Assembly: GCA_958295665.1 (NCBI GenBank)
Contig: OY282558.1
Location: 181,576,015-181,640,014 of the forward strand
Direction: 5' to 3'
Source: Tipula vernalis
Taxonomy: Eukaryota; Arthropoda; Insecta; Diptera; Tipulidae
Length of the DNA stretch: 64,000 nt
The number at the start of each line of letters is the position of its first letter. Within the stretch, counting starts at the first letter, position 1. Made by a program: the position numbers and the translations under genes. The notes under the pieces are model-generated. The model was given only the letters and a program-made list of their open reading frames with translations. It had not been told where the DNA came from and searched no databases. Shown here in pieces: positions 59,172 through 64,000 of this stretch.

Positions 59172-61134
59172 CAGAAAGAAAATTTAGCAATTCCTCATAA
59201 AAACCAAAAGACCCATTCCTAAATTATTACAGACAATATATTTTATAAGACACCCAATAATAAAATGTATAGCAATGTTTGTTATTTTTATAGCATATAA
59301 AATTTAATAATAAGTCTCTTGAATAAAAGATGGTTCATCATTTTAAAATTAACCGATCTATTAAAACTTTAGAGGAATTATCATATGATTTAATATTTTT
59401 GTCTGATCCAGTTTAGTATAGTTTCTTATGCATGCTTACTTAATTTTAACAAATTATTGAGACCGTTCATGAACAATATGATAAGATTTATAATACAGAA
59501 ATTGATACGTTCTTCTGTGATATAACAATTTTTACGAATATCGTTAAAAAACAAAAAAAAAGTTTTTCGGCTCAATATCGGCATTGCTTCTATCAATATT
59601 GTCAGTGTCTTATTATTTTTAATGTGACTATTTAATAAATATATGGTAAACATTATCAATCTGAAATACATAGAATTTTAATTCTTTGTTCTACCAACTA
59701 TGACATATCACGGCTTGTATTTTATGTTAATATCAATCGATCTCGAACATTGGTTGTATGCATTTAGGAAGTGATTTTTTAGTTAAAATTTTACAAAAGT
59801 GTTTGTTAAATTACAGTTTTAAAAATAAAATTTGTAAATTTTAGAACTATTCGGTGTTTCCTTCTAGCTGTTTGAAAAATTGAATGGGTAAGTTTTTTTC
59901 TTTTGTGGTTATGTTTATTTTTTGTGGTGGATTACATTATGATTATTTATTTGGTGTTTGAGTTTTTGGTGTACTGTGTCTAAATAGTTTTTAAAATATA
60001 AGAACAATTTATTTATGCAAATCAAACGGCTTTTATATTTTTATATCATTTGGTTTGAAATAGATCATTCATTTTTTAAAGGAATTGCATTTTTAAAATG
60101 AGTGTTCAGATATTGGCTAATCTTTGCAATCTAGAAACCAAACTCTTATACACTTATAAGTGGCAGTTAAAAAAATGATTTATCAATGTAAATTGCCTTT
60201 ATTTTTCAATAAGGACATCAATGTATCTAATGCACAATAATGACATAAATAAATCTAATGCATTGATGTCAACAAAACAATCATTTACTGTACAATTTTA
60301 TGAATTTAATTTTTTTTCTCTCTGTGTAATAGGTTATTATCCATATACCAAAGGCTGAAACGAAACATTGAATTCAGAATTGGTTTGAAAATCGTAGGTA
60401 TTTATTCATATTACGTGAATTAACTTCTAATTCATGTTAGTATATATTTTAATTTCCCAATTTTACTTTCAGACGAATTATTGAAGTACGCTTTGTTGGG
60501 CAAAAGATTCAGCAGCATTTCATCAACCTTATATTCCTCGACAAAGTGTAATTATTTACTGGTTTAGTCAAACTTTAAATAAACTAAATTAATAAATGAA
60601 GTTCAACAATTAAAAATTAACAAAAAAGATGTTTTATTTAAAAGCACTAACAAGAATTTACGAAATTTTATTAAAATATTTTGCAACGGTTTTCTTATAA
60701 TTCACATAAGCTTTGTAAAAGATACGTGAAGAAATGCTTAAAATTGGATAGGCATTCCACTCAGCAATAGCATTGTTTAATATGCATATTATATGAATTT
60801 TATTATTTAAATAAGAAAGATCCCTATAAAAGCTACATATTTTGTTATGGTTAATAAGAAAATGTATCATAAAGCAATGGTACGGTTTGATACAAATGTG
60901 ATACTCTTTGTAATTAGAATAAGAAACTTTCATATCACATATGATAAATTTTCTTAATATAATAAGAATATTTGTTAAACTATGTTGCATACAGTTTCTT
61001 ATATTAATTTGGAAATCCATTGTTTAGCTCTACAACTATTCATATAGAAATAGGAACCTTCGAAATATAAATGATGACAATTACCAATTAATTTTATAAA
61101 ACCTTTATTGTGCTACATATGAAAGGTTCTCATA
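59172..61134. other. Interior of the Tc1-like element, with a homeodomain-like scrap
   Basis: Mostly AT-rich. On the plus strand 60335-60394 reads VIIHIPKAETKH, a stop, IQNWFENRR; the last part resembles helix 3 of a homeodomain. A GT...AG gap (about 60395-60472) follows, then RIIEVRFVGQKIQQHF to a stop at 60551. An AT-rich minus-strand open frame at 61020-60658 (120 codons) has no recognised domain. Confidence 0.3.
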
Positions 61135-61560
61135 AATTGGCATGGGGGCAAATATTCTCATGTAAATGACAACGAATGTACATAAAATACCACACTGCTT
61201 ATTAAAGTGTTTTTTCCGTGTTCTATTTCGGTTTATTTGATGAAGTAACATTCCTGGTTGATTATAAACTAGTCAGTACTCAATTTGCTCTTCAGCACAA
61301 TAATGCTCCCATACATAAGAAAAGTCATTGACACGAAATTATTCAAAAATCTTGAATTTAATTATTTGTCTTGGCCAGGGCAGGGTTTCGATTTAAACTT
61401 GCGGAAGTTTAAGTTAAAGTGGAAGATATTCATGATTTAAAAAGACCAAAAATTTGTAGCAGGGTGCCAAGAAAACCGAGGGGGATAAGATTCTAGGTGA
61501 TGCTTAACACAAATTTTTGAACCACTTGCTAGATCTTATAAGGGCTAAACAAAACTGACC
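61135..61560 (+). pseudogene. Tc1 transposase C-terminal half, right arm
   Basis: The order is AWGQIFS (family WGxxS), FDEVTFLVDYKLVSTQFALQ, then HNNAPIHKKS where the family has QDNAPIH, so the second catalytic Asp is Asn. LSWPGQGFDLNLRKFKLKWK follows with the third acid. Stops occur at about 61170 and elsewhere. Confidence 0.8.
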
Positions 61561-61929
61561 ATCTGCATACAAAACATGAGTGACTACATCATTATTTAAT
61601 TAGCAAAAAATAATCGTAAATTTAATTGATTTACTATTTTATTTTGATTTTTTTTCATATTGCACAAATAATTTTGGCAATGAATTTGTGGGTACAAATA
61701 ATTTTGGCAAAAACTAAATTATCTGTAATTTCTCCTAAAACTAAAATTTAAAAAAAAATATTCATAGAAATGTAAAGCAGGGTAATTAAATTTATTGAAT
61801 TGAAATTAATGTTTTCAAAAAGTTTATTATTTATATAATTTTTAAAGTTGCTTGCGTCACGTTGCATCAAAAATTTAGCAGGTACAAATAATTTTGGCTC
61901 GGACTGTACAAACTAAATTATGCATGCTT

Positions 61930-62905
61930 TTAATTAAATTTCGAATATCCGCTGAAATGCTTGTTGTCTTCTATTGGTCCTTGTAGTGAGAAATATGTAT
62001 TATGGTTCAAAATGCTGCGGCTGATTTCGAATTTCAGTCACCATTTCGATTTCATCATTCTGTGCTATACATATTTTATGGAGTACAATGACACATATAG
62101 TAGCTTTTATAATAAAATTTATGTTTACATTTTGAAATTCTCTTAATCGACGGAATCTTCCCTTGAGCATTCCCAATGCATTTTCAAATCATACTCTTAA
62201 ACATGAATGTACGTAATTGAATCGGCATTCCTGTGTGGTTAAAGTTCCATTATTTTTAAATGGTGGTACCAGCCAGTCCTGTGACATATAGGGATTTTCT
62301 CCTGGGAGAAAACAACCATAAATCTTCGATGGATCTTCTTGCAAAATTCTATATAAACTAGATTTTTTTAGCAATCTGGAGTCGTGCACAGACCCCGGCT
62401 CACCGCAATGAATATCAATAAATTACATTTTAAAATTTACTACTCCTTGCAACAAAATGTAGGAATAGCCTTTTCTGTTGATGTAGTAATTATTCGCATT
62501 TAAATTGAGAATTGGAATATGGGGGCCATCAATACAGCCCAAAATATTTTTTAAACCACCTTTATTAAAAAATAATTGTTCGTTAACCATCGCTTCCTCC
62601 CGGGTCGGCCATTTGATGAATTTTGGGTGAATGAGTATAAATTAAATCTGTCACATAATTTACTATCTCATGGGCTGTAGTTTTTGAGATTTCAAATAAA
62701 TTGGCAACCTGTCGCAAACCGTACTGATTCGCCAAATAATAAATGGATATAAGAACCTTTTCCTTTTTAGGAACCATCAATTTTCCTCCAGTCTGCGCAG
62801 AATTAGTTTGAATCATAAACGGCTCCAAGAAAACTATATATGTATTTAAAAACGTAGAATTAGACATAATTTTATAAAATAATTCAGACATGATTCTACT
62901 TACTC
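61930..62905 (-). pseudogene. PIF/Harbinger transposase, main exon
   Basis: This is the DDE enzyme of the surrounding element. Minus strand: MVPKKEKVLISIYYLANQYG and VANLFEISKTTAHEIVNYVT form the helix-turn-helix. After a shift near 62590 (ending PGGSDG), NILGCIDGPHIPI holds the first Asp (about 62540), then GEPGSVHDSRLLKKS the second (about 62385), and ENALGMLKGRFRRLREF the Glu (about 62180). VLHKICIAQNDEIE closes it. Stops near 62430 and 62188 and the frameshift mark it as dead. Confidence 0.85.
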
Positions 62906-62942
62906 ATAAGAGAATTAACAGATGACTTATCTAAGCGTAAAT

Positions 62943-63090
62943 TTACTTAAATTCTATGTCGGTATACGCCTGTACAGTGATTTCATAGTACCCCTTTACT
63001 CTATGATGATATGAATAATTTATACTAATTTCTTCCTCACTATCACTATCACTCGATAAACTTTCTTGATGTTTTCGTAAGCTACATAAG
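62943..63090 (-). pseudogene. PIF/Harbinger transposase, probable first exon
   Basis: ESLSSDSDSEEEIS then GYYEITVQAYTDIEFK is the acidic start and the usual leader of Harbinger transposases. A GT (62942) to AG gap of about 40 bp connects to the main exon near 62900. Confidence 0.6.
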
Positions 63091-63415
63091 AATATGCTGA
63101 TGAATATGTAACACAGACTTTAAATATTTTGTTTTTGTACTATCACGTCTTTAATTATTCCATTTGAATGCGTCATATTGAAATTATTACTGTTATAAAT
63201 TTATTTATTTTTATTGTAAACAGAAATTTTTATTTTTATTTTAAATTTAAAACACTTTTAAGTAACACACGCTAGGCGTCAATTTTATTTTTGACATTTA
63301 TCTGAAGTGAAGAGTGCCAATCGAACAGTTTCTTCTCTTCAGTAGCTTAATTAAGTGAAGAGTAACTCAATATCTGAAGTGAAGAGTTATACTCTTCAGT
63401 TGAAACGAAAACGCC

Positions 63416-64000
63416 TAATTTGGCAAGAAATTCAGTAAAATCAACTACACTATTTAAAACAACAGCGATGAACATAGAACAAACTTACGCCTGGGATTCC
63501 AAATTCACAATTTTACAGCGTTCAAGTTTAAAAAGGCAAAGCCTACTAAGATAATATTGAAAATTATTACTACGAGTTTTTATTGTGTTGTCATGGTATC
63601 AAAATTAGGATAACGAATTCAATCCGTGACTACTAAATTAAAACGTGAGAGAAATAAATTCAATTTGCTTATTTACGCTAAACCTACAACGGCGGGTCAA
63701 ATGACCCTTTTTGAACTTTTTGTTATAAGTTCTTGGAAATAATATTATCATTCTGACTTACTTTTATTAAAAAATATATAAAATGTATTTTTCAATATTC
63801 AGTCCTATCTTGTTATTATTTTTACCGAGAAATATATGTAATTTGGCTTATCTACCGCAACGGGTCATTTGACCCGGAGATTTTTGCTATTTACCATTTT
63901 TGCTATTGTTTATATATGTTTGAAGAACCCATTTGTTGTTCGTTATATTCCAGGGACGAAATGTTGTAACATCATAATTTGCGATGTTCGATAATGTTTA
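63416..64000. other. AT-rich tail of the window with two inverted 14-bp palindromes
   Basis: GGGTCAAATGACCC (63694-63707) and GGGTCATTTGACCC (63862-63875) are each palindromic apart from the centre and are reverse complements of each other, 154 bp apart. They could be ends or subterminal parts of an unidentified DNA element. No gene seen. Confidence 0.45.

Larger units (their letters stand above)
58183..61906. mobile_element. Tc1-like foldback element, about 690-bp inverted arms
   Basis: The ends CAGTCCTAACCAAAATTATT (58183) and the reverse ending at 61906 (GGACTG) are inverted and flanked by TA (58181-58182, 61907-61908), the Tc1/mariner target. The arms run inward to about 58873 and 61215, staying nearly identical through TTATAATCAACCAGGAATGT. 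Each arm contains the 3' half of a Tc1 transposase gene, pointing outward. Confidence 0.9.
57059..63415. mobile_element. PIF/Harbinger transposon, split by a Tc1-like insertion
   Basis: The left end GGCGTGTTCGTTTCAGCTG (57059) matches the reverse of the right end (GGCGTTTTCGTTTCAACTG, ending at 63415) at 17 of 19 bases, with looser similarity further inside, including GAAGAGACTGTTCGACTCG against GAAGAAACTGTTCGATTGG. Both ends abut TA. Inside are the two genes this superfamily carries, facing each other: a Myb/SANT-like gene on the plus strand and the DDE transposase on the minus strand. Removing the insertion at 58183-61906 leaves about 2.6 kb. Confidence 0.75.

Overview
The window looks like insect DNA, most probably from a fly (Diptera). 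It is very AT-rich, and the only host-type gene pieces I recognise resemble fly genes: the kinesin-14 Ncd and the condensin subunit Cap-D2. The rest is a graveyard of eukaryotic transposable elements. I see no complete host gene, no RNA gene and no CRISPR. The species assignment is inference; I could not compute composition or search databases.

Layout. 1-3208: a foldback-type element with inverted arms made of a 161-bp tandem repeat. 3330-4300: Ty3/gypsy integrase remnant. 4760-7330: AT-rich, degenerate repeat-like DNA. 7693-17376: a hAT element with a perfect 8-bp target duplication. Nested inside it (8859-14880) is a P-superfamily element holding a decayed condensin Cap-D2 fragment, a 5' fragment of an ncd-like kinesin gene with an open reading frame and a plausible intron, and a P transposase pseudogene on the minus strand. 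19965-26050: two copies of a dispersed repeat flank a decayed BEL/Pao retrotransposon. 27588-27812: a TTAA-flanked MITE. 30056-33567: a decayed LOA/I-like LINE with an RNase H domain. 33726-41346: an old foldback element broken by a 6.8-kb inverted-repeat element (10-bp target duplication) that contains gypsy and LINE scraps and about 21 copies of a 177-bp satellite. 43412-48665: a fairly young BEL/Pao element with two 163-bp LTRs and a perfect 5-bp duplication. 48770-49315: LINE scrap. 51928-54560: a third BEL/Pao element (gag-protease only) with a PHD finger, interrupted by a MITE. 57059-63415: a PIF/Harbinger element with its Myb-like and transposase genes facing each other, split by a 3.7-kb Tc1-like foldback element.

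How the parts relate: the history is nested insertion. The hAT landed first, a P-like element carrying host gene pieces landed in it, and similar nests occur at 33.7-41.3 kb and 57-63 kb. Both foldback-like elements carry satellite arrays with higher-order duplications, so these elements seem to be places where tandem DNA is born. The most interesting object is the P-like element joining pieces of two chromosome-segregation genes, one of which could still encode a motorless Ncd protein.
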